Of a stretch of DNA of 64,000 bases, positions 27,678-36,368 are shown one piece after another. Each line of letters begins with the position of its first letter. The first letter of the stretch is position 1. Below the pieces are notes generated by a model, which was not told the DNA's origin, did no database searches, and saw nothing but the letters and a program-made list of their open reading frames with translations. The position numbers and the translations under genes are program-made. Source of the DNA: Paludibacter sp. (lineage in GTDB: Bacteria; Bacteroidota; Bacteroidia; Bacteroidales; Paludibacteraceae). The stretch spans positions 248,001-312,000 of the forward strand of contig JAQVAV010000002.1 in the NCBI GenBank assembly GCA_028690665.1. Reading direction: 5' to 3'.

Positions 27678-29093
27678 ATGGGAAATCCTAAAGCATTTAT
27701 AACTATACCCCGCAAAGAAGCGGGATACCGCCCCGTTAACGAGCGTATTTATGACTTCGGGGAGGTTGAGCAAACCTTGAACCGTGAAGATCGTAAACTT
27801 CAGGCTTCACGTTGTATGGACTGTGGTATTCCTTTTTGCCATTCGGCTTGTCCGCTTGGAAATAAAATGCCCGAATGGCAGGATTTGATCTATCGGGGAA
27901 AATGGAAAGAAGGAATTGAAATTCTTCATGAAACCAATAATTTTCCTGATTTCACAGGTCGCATTTGCCCTGCTCCATGCGAAAAAGCATGTGTGTTGGC
28001 TTTGCATGAAGCTCCTGTAACTATTCGTGAGAACGAAGCAGCAATAACTGAAGTTGCTTTTACCGAAGGTATGATTAAGGCTCGTCCGCCCAAAACACGT
28101 ACAGGTAAAAGTGTGGCTGTTATTGGGTCTGGTCCTTCCGGACTTGCAGCTGCTCAGCAGTTGAATCGTAAGGGACATACTGTAACTATTTTTGAAAAAG
28201 ACAACACACTTGGTGGTCTGCTTCGTTACGGAATTCCGAATTTCAAATTGAACAAGAATGTCATTGACCGTCGTTTGGAACTTCTTAAAGAAGAAGGAAT
28301 CATCTTTAAACCCAATACCGAAATAGGTAAAGATATAAGCGGAAAAGAAATTTTGAAAAATTTTGATGCCGTTTGTCTTACCATTGGGTCAGGACAGCCA
28401 CGTAATATAACTCCTAAAGGCCGTGAACTGAAAGGTGTTTATTTCGCTATGGAACTGCTTAGTCAACAAAATCAGTTGATTATGGGTGAAAAAGTAGATT
28501 CTAAAGCCATTATTAACGCCAAAGGTAAACATGTTCTGGTGATCGGTGGTGGTGATACCGGATCAGACTGTGTGGGAACTTCGATTCGTCAGGGAGCAGT
28601 TAAAGTTACTCAGATTGAAATTCTTCCAAAGCCACCCGAAGGTAAAAATCCGGACACTCCATGGCCATATTGGCCGAACATACTTCGCACATCAAGCTCT
28701 CATAAAGAAGGTTGTGTGCGTAAATGGTGTCTGAATACCACTGAATTTGTTGGAGACAAAGGTCAGGTTAAAGAGGTTGTTGTTGAAGAAGTAGAATGGA
28801 CAAAAGATGAGACTGGACGTTGGAATATGAAGTCGACCGGTAAAACAGAAACAATCAAAGCTGATCTGGTATTTCTGGCGCTTGGATTTGTTCATCCGGT
28901 ACATGAAGGCCTGCTTACAGAGCTTGGTGTCGAGTTTGATGCCCGTGGTAATGTAAAAGTTGATGCTGTCGGTAAAAGTTCTGTAAATAAGGTGTTTGCA
29001 GCCGGAGATGCAGCGATTGGAGCAAGCCTTGTTGTTCGTGCTATTGCACAAGGGCGTAAAGTCGCTGAAGATATTCATAAATCATTAATCTAA
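27678..29093 (+). CDS. gltD: Glutamate synthase, small (beta) subunit
   Basis: This NADPH-dependent FAD subunit of 471 residues feeds electrons to GltB. The N-terminal iron-sulfur cysteines CMDCGIPFCHSACPLGNKMPEW and GRICPAPCEKAC are intact. A Rossmann fold for FAD follows (VAVIGSGPSGLAAAQ) and a second for NADPH (VLVIGGGDTGSDC). The C-terminal VFAAGDAAIGASLVVRAIAQGR is the usual FAD closing motif. I chose ATG 27678 because an upstream TTG at 27660 adds six unconserved residues. It is the second gene of the gltBD unit and ends before a terminator. Confidence 0.95.
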   Translation: MGNPKAFITIPRKEAGYRPVNERIYDFGEVEQTLNREDRKLQASRCMDCGIPFCHSACPLGNKMPEWQDLIYRGKWKEGIEILHETNNFPDFTGRICPAPCEKACVLALHEAPVTIRENEAAITEVAFTEGMIKARPPKTRTGKSVAVIGSGPSGLAAAQQLNRKGHTVTIFEKDNTLGGLLRYGIPNFKLNKNVIDRRLELLKEEGIIFKPNTEIGKDISGKEILKNFDAVCLTIGSGQPRNITPKGRELKGVYFAMELLSQQNQLIMGEKVDSKAIINAKGKHVLVIGGGDTGSDCVGTSIRQGAVKVTQIEILPKPPEGKNPDTPWPYWPNILRTSSSHKEGCVRKWCLNTTEFVGDKGQVKEVVVEEVEWTKDETGRWNMKSTGKTETIKADLVFLALGFVHPVHEGLLTELGVEFDARGNVKVDAVGKSSVNKVFAAGDAAIGASLVVRAIAQGRKVAEDIHKSLI

Positions 29094-29135
29094 TGGAGAA
29101 TGAATTGTTGAATTCAGTTTTATTTTAGTCATTTT

Positions 29136-29185
29136 GCGGGTGTCATTATTCAAAATTATTTGATTAAATTTGCACCCGCTTTTTG
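29136..29185 (+). terminator. Terminator after gltD
   Basis: GCGGGTG (29136-29142) and CACCCGC (29173-29179) form a 7-bp G/C-rich stem followed by TTTTT. The A+T-rich loop of 30 bases contains a perfect -7-like TAAATTTG (29165-29172), which may drive asnB. Confidence 0.75.
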
Positions 29186-29242
29186 CCATAAAAAAGCTGA
29201 AAAAATCAACAATAATATTTCTTTTTAAATAAAAAAAACACT

Positions 29243-30892
29243 ATGTGTGGAATTGTATGTGCTTTTGATATTAAACAGTCAGCTGTAGCTCTTCGTCCTC
29301 AGGTGCTGAAAATGTCAAAGAAAATTCGTCACCGCGGGCCGGACTGGTCTGGCATTTTTTCGAATGAAAAAGCCATTCTTGCTCATGAACGTTTGTCAAT
29401 TGTAGACCCGGAATCAGGAAAACAACCTCTTTTTAGTAAAGACGGTAATTTAGTTTTGGCTGTAAACGGCGAAATTTATAACCATCAGGAAATACGGAAA
29501 CAGTTTGAAGGGAAATATGAATTCCTTACAAAATCCGATTGCGAAGTTATTCTGGCGCTTTATCGTGAAAAAGGAAAAAACTTTTTGGAAGATCTGAATG
29601 GTATTTTTGCTTTTGCTCTTTACGATATTGAAAAAGATGTGTTTCTTGTAGGACGCGATCATATTGGTATTATTCCATTATATCAGGGTTGGGATGACGA
29701 AGGAACTTATTATGTTGCTTCCGAATTGAAAGCTCTTGAAGGACAATGTTCCAAAATAGAAGAATTTCTTCCCGGACAATACTATTACAGCGAAGATGAA
29801 GCTCCTGTTCAATGGTATGTTCGTGATTGGATGGATTATGAGAATGTAAAGAATAATGTAACAGATATTGATGAATTGCGTAATGCGCTTGAAGCTGCCG
29901 TTGATCGTCAGTTGATGGCCGACGTGCCTTATGGTGTGCTCCTTTCCGGAGGTCTTGATTCTTCCATCATATCTGCTGTTGCCAAAAAATTTGCTTCGAA
30001 GGATGATAATTGGGGAAGCCGTCTTCACTCTTTTGCTGTCGGTCTTGAAGGTTCGCCTGATTTGGTTGCGGCCCGTAAAGTTGCTGATCATATCGGAACC
30101 ATTCATCATGAAATTCATTTCACAGTTCAAGAAGGTTTGGACGCGGTACGTGATGTAATTTATCATATTGAAACTTATGATGTGACCACTGTGCGCGCAA
30201 GTACTCCTATGTATTTGTTAGCGCGCGTTATCAAATCCATGGGTGTAAAAATGGTTCTTTCCGGCGAAGGTGCCGATGAAATCTTTGGCGGTTATCTTTA
30301 TTTCCATAAAGCTCCTAACGCAGAAGAATTCCATAAAGAAACAGTCAGAAAATTGGAAAAACTTCACTTGTATGACTGTCTTCGTGCTAATAAATCTTTG
30401 GCTGCCTGGGGTGTTGAAGGACGTGTGCCGTTTCTCGATAAAGAATTTATGGATGTTGCCATGCGCCTGAATCCAAAAGATAAAATGGCCGGTAACGGAA
30501 AAATGGAAAAATGGGTGCTTCGTAAAGCTTTCGAAAATTATTTGCCGGAAAGTGTTGCATGGCGTCAGAAAGAGCAGTTTTCCGATGGTGTAGGGTACAG
30601 CTGGATTGATACTCTTCGTGAGATGACTACTAGCCAGATTACGGATGAAATGATGGCGAAGGTAAACGAAACATTCCCGATAAATCCTCCTATGACCAAA
30701 GAAGAGTATTATTACCGTACTATTTTCGCAGATCATTTTGGATCCGATTCGGCAGCGAAATGTGTTCCTTCTGTTCCTTCTGTAGCATGTAGTACTCCTA
30801 TTGCACTTGAATGGGACGAGGCTTTCAAGAAAATGGTTGACCCTTCTGGACGTGCTGTTGCGGGTGTTCACGAAAAGAGTTACGATAAGTAA
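29243..30892 (+). CDS. asnB: Asparagine synthase B (glutamine-hydrolysing)
   Basis: This enzyme of 549 residues makes asparagine from aspartate, glutamine and ATP. Met1 is followed by Cys2, the N-terminal glutaminase nucleophile (MCGIVCAF). RHRGPDWSG, the glutamine-site NGEIYNH, the PP-loop VLLSGGLDSSI and the downstream VLSGEGADEIFGGY are intact. The C-terminal part after 515 is rich in Val, Pro and Ser and ends near HEKSYDK, as in other Bacteroidales AsnB. It lies at the end of the nitrogen island with a terminator on each side and probably has its own promoter. Confidence 0.96.
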   Translation: MCGIVCAFDIKQSAVALRPQVLKMSKKIRHRGPDWSGIFSNEKAILAHERLSIVDPESGKQPLFSKDGNLVLAVNGEIYNHQEIRKQFEGKYEFLTKSDCEVILALYREKGKNFLEDLNGIFAFALYDIEKDVFLVGRDHIGIIPLYQGWDDEGTYYVASELKALEGQCSKIEEFLPGQYYYSEDEAPVQWYVRDWMDYENVKNNVTDIDELRNALEAAVDRQLMADVPYGVLLSGGLDSSIISAVAKKFASKDDNWGSRLHSFAVGLEGSPDLVAARKVADHIGTIHHEIHFTVQEGLDAVRDVIYHIETYDVTTVRASTPMYLLARVIKSMGVKMVLSGEGADEIFGGYLYFHKAPNAEEFHKETVRKLEKLHLYDCLRANKSLAAWGVEGRVPFLDKEFMDVAMRLNPKDKMAGNGKMEKWVLRKAFENYLPESVAWRQKEQFSDGVGYSWIDTLREMTTSQITDEMMAKVNETFPINPPMTKEEYYYRTIFADHFGSDSAAKCVPSVPSVACSTPIALEWDEAFKKMVDPSGRAVAGVHEKSYDK

Positions 30893-30914
30893 ATTTATAT
30901 ATTCAATGAAATTT

Positions 30915-30950
30915 AAAGCGAATGTTCAAACAAGAATATTCGCTTTTTTG
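30915..30950 (+). terminator. Terminator after asnB
   Basis: AAAGCGAAT and ATTCGCTTT form a perfect 9-bp stem with a 14-base loop, followed by six T. It closes the nitrogen island. Confidence 0.9.
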
Positions 30951-31033
30951 TTTCAAATAATTGACTATTAGATTTTTATAGAATAGATGCTGTTGAGTTT
31001 AATTAGATAGTTGAATATTTTAATTAATATCCA

Positions 31034-31064
31034 TTGTATAAAAAGAGCTAATTGTTTATTTTTG
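31034..31064 (+). promoter_or_regulatory. Promoter of the CotH-family gene
   Basis: TTG (31034-31036) and TATTTTTG (31057-31064) are 20 bases apart, a full match to the Bacteroidota consensus. The start codon follows 31 bases after the -7 box. Confidence 0.75.
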
Positions 31065-31095
31065 CATATTGATAATCAATAAATAAGAAAATCTT

Positions 31096-32967
31096 ATGAA
31101 GAAAACTTTACTGCTTTTGTTTTTACCATTAACCTGCTATATATCGGCACAAACTATTTTGGTTAATGAGATTTCGGTTTGTAATGTTTCAAAAAACCTC
31201 GACCCCAACTACGATTACAGTAGTTGGATCGAAATTTATAATCCAACAACAAAAACGATTAATCTGGGATCTTATTATTACTCGGATGAAAGAGGAAATC
31301 CTCTGAAATATCGTTTGAAGAAAAACAGATACATCAGTCCGGAAGGTTTTGGTTTATTGTGGGAAAACGATGAAGTGAACGATCAGAATGGAACCTATCT
31401 TGATTTGGACTCGGATGGAGGCTTTTTTTCCATAGCAGATGCCGACGGCAATGTTTTGGATTCGATTAGCTATGGAGAGCAATATACTAATGTTTCGTAT
31501 GGTCGGAAGCAAGATGGAGGTACAGAATGGGGATTTTTTGTTCACGAATCGATAGCAAGTTCTAATAATGGAATAGCAACAGCCTCCGAAGTTGTGGAAG
31601 AACCTTTTTTTTCATTACGGGGAGGATTTTACGATTCCGGGCAAACTGTTGAAATATATAGTTTAACTCCGGATGCAAAGATATATTATACTTTGGACTG
31701 CTCTGACCCTGATCCTTCTAAGAATTTATATGATGGAAATCCAATAAAAATAGATTCAACAACAGTATTAAGAGCGAAAGCTTATGCTGATGGTTACTTA
31801 GAAGGAACAATTGCCACAGCAACATACATGTTAAATCAACGAAAACCCGATTTGCCGGTAGTATTTATAACTTCTGATACGATAAATCTTTATAATGATA
31901 CTGTTGGTATATATTGTGTTGGTACAAATGGAATAAAGTTGGTTTCTTCGGGAGACATTGCAAATTATAATCAGAATTGGACCAGATATGCCCATTTTGA
32001 ATATCTGGATGAAAACAAACAATTGTGTTTATCCCAAGCTGTAGGATTGTCTATAAGCGGGAATCAGTCGAGAGCATTTGATCAAAAATCTTTAGAACTG
32101 AAGGCCCGTGGAAAATATGGAACAAAAAGATTTGATTACCACTTTTTTGATGATAATCCGGGTAAAAGGTTCAAAACTCTTGTGGTAAGAAACGGGGGGC
32201 AGCAATTCATTCCAGCTTTCGTGATAAAAGATGCCTTTAACCAACAGATGGCCGCTGCGTTTAATTTGGATCATCAGGGATATTTGCCATGTGCGGTGTA
32301 CCTTAATGGCCAGTATTGGGGGTTGATGCCATTGCGTGAAAAAAGCAATGGTAGCTTCATTTATTCGAATTATAATTATGACGATACAGACTTTGATATG
32401 ATAGAACCAACAGAAGCCATGGTTGGGAATACGTTGAAAATGGATTCTGTTTTTAATTATGTGCAATCTGCCGACATGAGTGATGATTCTACCTATAATT
32501 ATATAAGATCGAAGATTGATGTTGATAATTATATGAGATATATGGCCAGTGAATTTTTCCTGATAAATACAGACTGGCCCAGTAAAGCTAATATGCGTTT
32601 CTTCTGCCCGAAGAAGGAAGATGGCCGCTTCCGTTGGATATTGCAGGATTTGGATAAGGGGTTTACCTATTATTCGAATAATCCGCTTAGTATACTGACT
32701 AAAAGTACAATCGATAAGTTTTACATGAAATTGATTACTTATCTCCTGCAAAATGCGAAATTCAGAGATTTTTATATTGATACTCAATGTTTGGTTGCCG
32801 GTGCTGTATTTAATACTGACAGAATAAACACCGAACTTGACAGGTTTGTAGCTGATTTACATGGCGAAAATGATTATAATGCTGCACGTTGGGACGAGAC
32901 TTGGATTGATAATCTGAATGATGGTGTGTCTGACATGAAAAAAAATACGGCCAAACTAAAAAAATAA
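31096..32967 (+). CDS. CotH-family secreted protein, N-terminal part (frameshifted)
   Basis: The first 623 codons of a split gene encode a signal peptide ending in ISAQ and a lamin-tail domain (about 22-125, with WIEIYNPTTKTINL). A beta-hexosaminidase C-terminal-like module follows (about 165-245, TPDAKIYYTLDCSDPDPS), then a CotH kinase-like domain (about 260-600). In the CotH region, LREKSNGSF, SKANMRFF and WILQDLDKGF match the ATP- and metal-binding core of the family. CotH proteins phosphorylate spore-coat proteins in Bacillus; roles in Bacteroidota are unknown. Translation stops at a TAA directly after a run of seven A (32958-32964), where the continuing frame encodes the rest. Confidence 0.85.
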   Translation: MKKTLLLLFLPLTCYISAQTILVNEISVCNVSKNLDPNYDYSSWIEIYNPTTKTINLGSYYYSDERGNPLKYRLKKNRYISPEGFGLLWENDEVNDQNGTYLDLDSDGGFFSIADADGNVLDSISYGEQYTNVSYGRKQDGGTEWGFFVHESIASSNNGIATASEVVEEPFFSLRGGFYDSGQTVEIYSLTPDAKIYYTLDCSDPDPSKNLYDGNPIKIDSTTVLRAKAYADGYLEGTIATATYMLNQRKPDLPVVFITSDTINLYNDTVGIYCVGTNGIKLVSSGDIANYNQNWTRYAHFEYLDENKQLCLSQAVGLSISGNQSRAFDQKSLELKARGKYGTKRFDYHFFDDNPGKRFKTLVVRNGGQQFIPAFVIKDAFNQQMAAAFNLDHQGYLPCAVYLNGQYWGLMPLREKSNGSFIYSNYNYDDTDFDMIEPTEAMVGNTLKMDSVFNYVQSADMSDDSTYNYIRSKIDVDNYMRYMASEFFLINTDWPSKANMRFFCPKKEDGRFRWILQDLDKGFTYYSNNPLSILTKSTIDKFYMKLITYLLQNAKFRDFYIDTQCLVAGAVFNTDRINTELDRFVADLHGENDYNAARWDETWIDNLNDGVSDMKKNTAKLKK

Positions 32968-32992
32968 ATCTTTCAGTGATCTGAAATTAAAC

Positions 32993-34024
32993 ATGGAATT
33001 AACTGATACTCTGGGACTGAATATATCTTCGACAGAACCTGCTACTCCGATTTTTTTTAATGATATTGAGATGCCTGTTCTGCCCTATGACGGAAAATAC
33101 TTTACGGGCAGGAAACTTGTTCTTTCGGTACCTGAATTTACCGATGCACGTCGGTTTGAACATTGGGCTATTACAGAGGATGGTTCCACCCGTTATGTGG
33201 ATAGTTTGTCGGTGACTTTACCTATGAATGTGGCAACTATAGCTCAGGCTGTATACACAGATAGCAGTGATCCTGTACGCCGTGCCGGTTTATACATCAA
33301 CGAAGTGAGTGCCAATAATGAGATTTTTGTAGACGAGGAATTCAAATATGAAGACTGGATTGAAATTTATAACAGTTCGGATTATGCGATTTCTATGGAT
33401 GATTATTATATTACTAACGATGAGAATAATTTAGGGCTGTTTCAGTTTAGTATAGGTGCAGATACTATTCCTGCACATGGATATGGTATTGTGTGGTGCA
33501 GTGCAAAAACTAACAGGGGAGCAATGCATACTGATTTTAAACTGGAAAAAGATGGTGGCAAAATTATTTTGGCAAAACAAACACAGGACGGTATTGCTGT
33601 AGTGGATTCCATGACTTACTACAAGCATACCAAACGCACCTCTTTTGGCCGCTGTCCGGATGGAAGTGCTAATTTAGTTTTGTTCGATAAGGCTACATTT
33701 AAACAACGTAACCTTTCGTCATCGTACAATGAATTAGTTTATGTACAAGAATCTCAAATGGTGACTAAGCTGAAAGCCGCGGTTTATATTGATAATACTC
33801 AGATCAATGTAAGCCGGACTGGGGACAATTTGCTTATCAATAAAGTTGATAATCGAAATAATAATGTGGAAGCCAGTCTGATAAGTGTAACCGGAGCCCG
33901 CTTACAGCAAGTACGGTTCTCCGGAAGCAGTTATATAATGAATTTGGCCGGATTACCGACCGGAGTTTATTTATTGTATTTGCAGTATGATAATCAAAAA
34001 CAGATAATAAAGATAATCAGATAA
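32993..34024 (+). CDS. CotH-family secreted protein, C-terminal part with T9SS tail (frameshifted)
   Basis: This is the continuation of the preceding gene in the +1 frame; in that frame homologous sequence is already readable from 32965 (NKSFSDLKLNMELTDTL). It contains a beta module with EHWAITEDGSTRY, a second lamin-tail domain (about residues 100-240, with DWIEIYNSSDY) and a C-terminal por-secretion tail with LAGLPTGVYLLYL and basic end KIIR, as in type IX secretion substrates. The start at ATG 32993 is only the first ATG in the fragment and is probably not a natural start. If joined, the protein has about 975 residues. A sequencing error, slippage-dependent expression or gene inactivation could all explain the break. 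Confidence 0.8.
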   Translation: MELTDTLGLNISSTEPATPIFFNDIEMPVLPYDGKYFTGRKLVLSVPEFTDARRFEHWAITEDGSTRYVDSLSVTLPMNVATIAQAVYTDSSDPVRRAGLYINEVSANNEIFVDEEFKYEDWIEIYNSSDYAISMDDYYITNDENNLGLFQFSIGADTIPAHGYGIVWCSAKTNRGAMHTDFKLEKDGGKIILAKQTQDGIAVVDSMTYYKHTKRTSFGRCPDGSANLVLFDKATFKQRNLSSSYNELVYVQESQMVTKLKAAVYIDNTQINVSRTGDNLLINKVDNRNNNVEASLISVTGARLQQVRFSGSSYIMNLAGLPTGVYLLYLQYDNQKQIIKIIR

Positions 34025-34041
34025 TTTACAGATAAAGAAGT

Positions 34042-34079
34042 ACCGCAGGCAATATGATTTTTGTTTGCGGTGTTTTTTT
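34042..34079 (+). terminator. Terminator after the CotH gene
   Basis: ACCGCA (34042-34047) pairs with TGCGGT (34066-34071), with inner CAA/TTG, and is followed by a run of seven T. Confidence 0.8.
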
Positions 34080-34150
34080 GATCGGGTATTTTTCAAATAT
34101 TTCTCAAATTGAACATTATTTTACTTGTTGTTTTTTACAGCGAAATATTA

Positions 34151-34200
34151 TAAATACAAAAATCCCGAATTCTATTAGAATCCGGGATTTTTGTATTTTA
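34151..34200. terminator. Bidirectional terminator with very long stem
   Basis: A stem of about 22 bp with one mismatch joins TAAATACAAAAATCCCG and CGGGATTTTTGTATTTTA across a TATTA loop, with T-rich ends on both strands. It separates the plus-strand CotH gene from the minus-strand rpmE2 gene. Confidence 0.88.
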
Positions 34201-34218
34201 TGAAGTTCAGTTCAATGA

Positions 34219-34482
34219 TTATTTTTTGTTAGCTTCCATACGTTTAGCATAACGATTCATGAACTTGTCGACACGTCCTGCAGTATCCACCAATTTAGAT
34301 TTACCGGTGTAAAAAGGATGTGAAGAACTTGAAATTTCTAATTTCAATAAAGGATAAGTTACACCGTCAATGTCGATAGTTTCTTTAGTATTTACTGTTG
34401 AACGTGAAAAGAAAGTATCGCCGTTCGACATATCTTTAAATACTACGGTGCGATAGTTTTCTGGGTGAAGTCCGCTTTTCAT
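34219..34482 (-). CDS. rpmE2: 50S ribosomal protein L31 type B
   Basis: The 87 residues match the zinc-free type B L31: [12 protein letters not shown] near the start, [18 protein letters not shown] in the centre and no CxxC pair at all. The type A protein has four zinc-binding Cys. Type B forms do not need zinc, and in many bacteria they are derepressed by zinc shortage. It lies downstream of a good promoter (34525-34556) and upstream of the long terminator. It stands alone in the window. Confidence 0.95.
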   Translation of the reverse strand: MKSGLHPENYRTVVFKDMSNGDTFFSRSTVNTKETIDIDGVTYPLLKLEISSSSHPFYTGKSKLVDTAGRVDKFMNRYAKRMEANKK

Positions 34483-34524
34483 ATCTTAATTTATTTTTTA
34501 TTTCTACTTTTTTAATTGGGCTTG

Positions 34525-34556
34525 CAAAAATACAAACTTTATGTTTAATAATCAAA
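34525..34556 (-). promoter_or_regulatory. Promoter of rpmE2
   Basis: On the minus strand the -7 TATTTTTG (34525-34532) and -33 TTTG (34553-34556) are separated by 20 bases, a full match to the consensus. The leader is about 35 bases. Confidence 0.75.
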
Positions 34557-34655
34557 TAATTTGGGCCTATTTTTAATGATGAAATCTAAAAACTATTTTG
34601 TTGATTGGTAAATGGCTGTAAATTAAAGCGTTTTGTAAATGTGAATTTGACTCTA

Positions 34656-35552
34656 TTATGATCCGAGAAACATAAAAATCATACCCAGAATAACTCCAAT
34701 CATATCAATAAGCTTGAGTTTCAAATTTTTATCGTGCATAACAAATGCTCCATAGAAGAATGGTACGATGACTCCTGCGCGACGAATAGTTGAAACAATA
34801 GAAATCATGGAACCCGGCAATTCGAGTGCATAAAAATAAGCGAAATCAGCCGTGACTAAAAATACCGAAATCAAAGCTATCGACCAGCGGAATTTAAACG
34901 GAGTTGTTTTTTTTCGGGTCGGATACCATAATGTAAGGGTAATAATTCCCATAATAATAGCTTGGTAGAATGTATAATACGTTTGTACGGCCATGTGGTC
35001 GAACTGACGAAGCAGGTATTTGTCATACAAACCGCTTATTGCCCCGGTTAGTGTTGCCAGAATGATAAACCATAGCCATTTGCTGGAAGTAATGGAAAAA
35101 CCTTCTTTTTTCCCGGCAAAAGAGAACATAAAAAACGAAGCTAATGTAATAAGTACACCTACTGTCTGATAGCCATTCAGCCGTTCTCCGAAAATAAGCA
35201 TCCCGCCTAAAACTACCCAAACCGGTTGGGTTGCCTTAATAGGCGATGCTATAGTTATGGGGAGATGTTTCATGGCAAAGTATGCAAAAATCCATGACGA
35301 CAAAACAATAACCGCTTTCAGAATTAAATATAAATGAGTTCTGAAATCGACCTGGGGAACATAAAAAGGAGTGTTTTTCAACGTCACCGGAGATAAATTG
35401 GAAATAACCAAAAACGGAAGTAGTATCCCGCAAGAGAATAGAATAGACGTCAACAATACCGGAATTACCGCATTGTCCTGCAATGATACCTTTTTGTTTA
35501 CATCATAAACTCCCAGCAGCATTGCTGAAAGTAATGCTAAAAATAACCACAT
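34656..35552 (-). CDS. DMT/EamA-family transporter
   Basis: This inner-membrane protein of 298 residues has about ten hydrophobic helices in two EamA repeats. The MWLFLALLSAMLLGVYDVNKK start and the central SPIKATQPVWVVLGGMLIFGERL motif are typical of the drug/metabolite transporter superfamily, as is the repeat ending GAFVMHDKNLKLKLIDMIGVILGM. The substrate is unknown. It follows truA by 13 bases in the same direction, so the two are likely co-transcribed, though no shared function is evident. Confidence 0.88.
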   Translation of the reverse strand: MWLFLALLSAMLLGVYDVNKKVSLQDNAVIPVLLTSILFSCGILLPFLVISNLSPVTLKNTPFYVPQVDFRTHLYLILKAVIVLSSWIFAYFAMKHLPITIASPIKATQPVWVVLGGMLIFGERLNGYQTVGVLITLASFFMFSFAGKKEGFSITSSKWLWFIILATLTGAISGLYDKYLLRQFDHMAVQTYYTFYQAIIMGIITLTLWYPTRKKTTPFKFRWSIALISVFLVTADFAYFYALELPGSMISIVSTIRRAGVIVPFFYGAFVMHDKNLKLKLIDMIGVILGMIFMFLGS

Positions 35553-35565
35553 GATTTATTTATAT

Positions 35566-36321
35566 TTATACCTTAAAAACTGATTCCGGATAAGCAATAT
35601 TTGTCAGATAAAGTCCTTGTGCAGGGACTGAACTGCCGGCTTCACAACGATTACGGGCTTCAATAACTCTCCTGAATTCTTCAACACTCATTTTTCCCCG
35701 TCCCACTTCAAATAAAGTTCCAACAATAGCGCGAACCATGTTACGTAAGAAACGGTCAGCCTCGATGGTGAAAATCCATTCGTCACCTGATTGAGTCCAA
35801 CAGGCCTGTGTAATAACACAATTATTGGTTTTGACATCAGTGTGTAGCTTACTAAAGCTTGTGAAATCTTGATAGTCGAAAAGCGCTTTTGCAGCTTCAT
35901 TCATGGCTACAAAATTCATGGTGTCGTGTAATCGGGTTGCCAATTCGTTCTTAAACACATTTTTGGAAGTTACAATATGATACTCATATCGCCGGGAAAT
36001 AGCATCGAAACGTGCATGAGCTTCCGCATTTACTTCAATCATTTTTTGTATAGCAATGTCTTTAGGCAGAATGCTGTTCATTTTTTTTGTGAAAGCCATA
36101 TTCTCTGGAATTTGGCCATCAAAATCGAAATGAGCGACCATGAGCTGTGCATGCACTCCTGTATCGGTACGCCCGGCCCCGACAATTTCAATTTTCACCC
36201 GAAGAACGGTAGACAAACTTTTTTCAAGCACTTCCTGTACTGAAATGCCATTGGGTTGTATCTGCCAGCCATGATACGCGGTTCCGTTGTACGAGAGGTA
36301 TATGAAGTATCGCTTTTTCAC
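35566..36321 (-). CDS. truA: tRNA pseudouridine synthase A
   Basis: This protein of 251 residues modifies uridines 38-40 of tRNA. The catalytic Asp is D53 in GAGRTDTGVHA, and the conserved YNGTAYHGWQIQPN is near the N terminus. FLRNMVRAIVGTL and NRCEAGSSVPAQGLYL match the family C terminus. The start is GTG at 36321 (bases 36319-36321); no later ATG precedes the conserved region. A strong promoter puts the transcript start within a few bases of this codon, so the mRNA could be leaderless or nearly so. It is followed by the EamA transporter. Confidence 0.95.
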   Translation of the reverse strand: MKKRYFIYLSYNGTAYHGWQIQPNGISVQEVLEKSLSTVLRVKIEIVGAGRTDTGVHAQLMVAHFDFDGQIPENMAFTKKMNSILPKDIAIQKMIEVNAEAHARFDAISRRYEYHIVTSKNVFKNELATRLHDTMNFVAMNEAAKALFDYQDFTSFSKLHTDVKTNNCVITQACWTQSGDEWIFTIEADRFLRNMVRAIVGTLFEVGRGKMSVEEFRRVIEARNRCEAGSSVPAQGLYLTNIAYPESVFKV

Positions 36322-36325
36322 GCTG

Positions 36326-36356
36326 CAAAGATACGCCTTAATTTTTCAATCCACAA
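36326..36356 (-). promoter_or_regulatory. Promoter of truA, almost touching the start codon
   Basis: On the minus strand, TATCTTTG (36326-36333) and TTG (36354-36356) are exactly 20 bases apart. The predicted transcript start near 36320 coincides with the GTG start codon at 36321. Confidence 0.7.
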
Positions 36357-36368
36357 TTTGCCGAGAGT

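Noticed and set aside
30218-30871. 217-codon frame on the minus strand inside asnB
   Set aside because: It is a frame shadow of asnB; composition is that of reverse-complemented codons and no domain is visible.
32092-32787. 231-codon frame on the minus strand inside the CotH gene
   Set aside because: It is antisense to conserved CotH motifs and shows no independent signals.
34219-34482. rpmE2 as evidence of zinc stress linked to the Fur-type locus
   Set aside because: Many Bacteroidota have only the zinc-free L31, so its presence says nothing on zinc regulation without knowing whether a type A copy exists.
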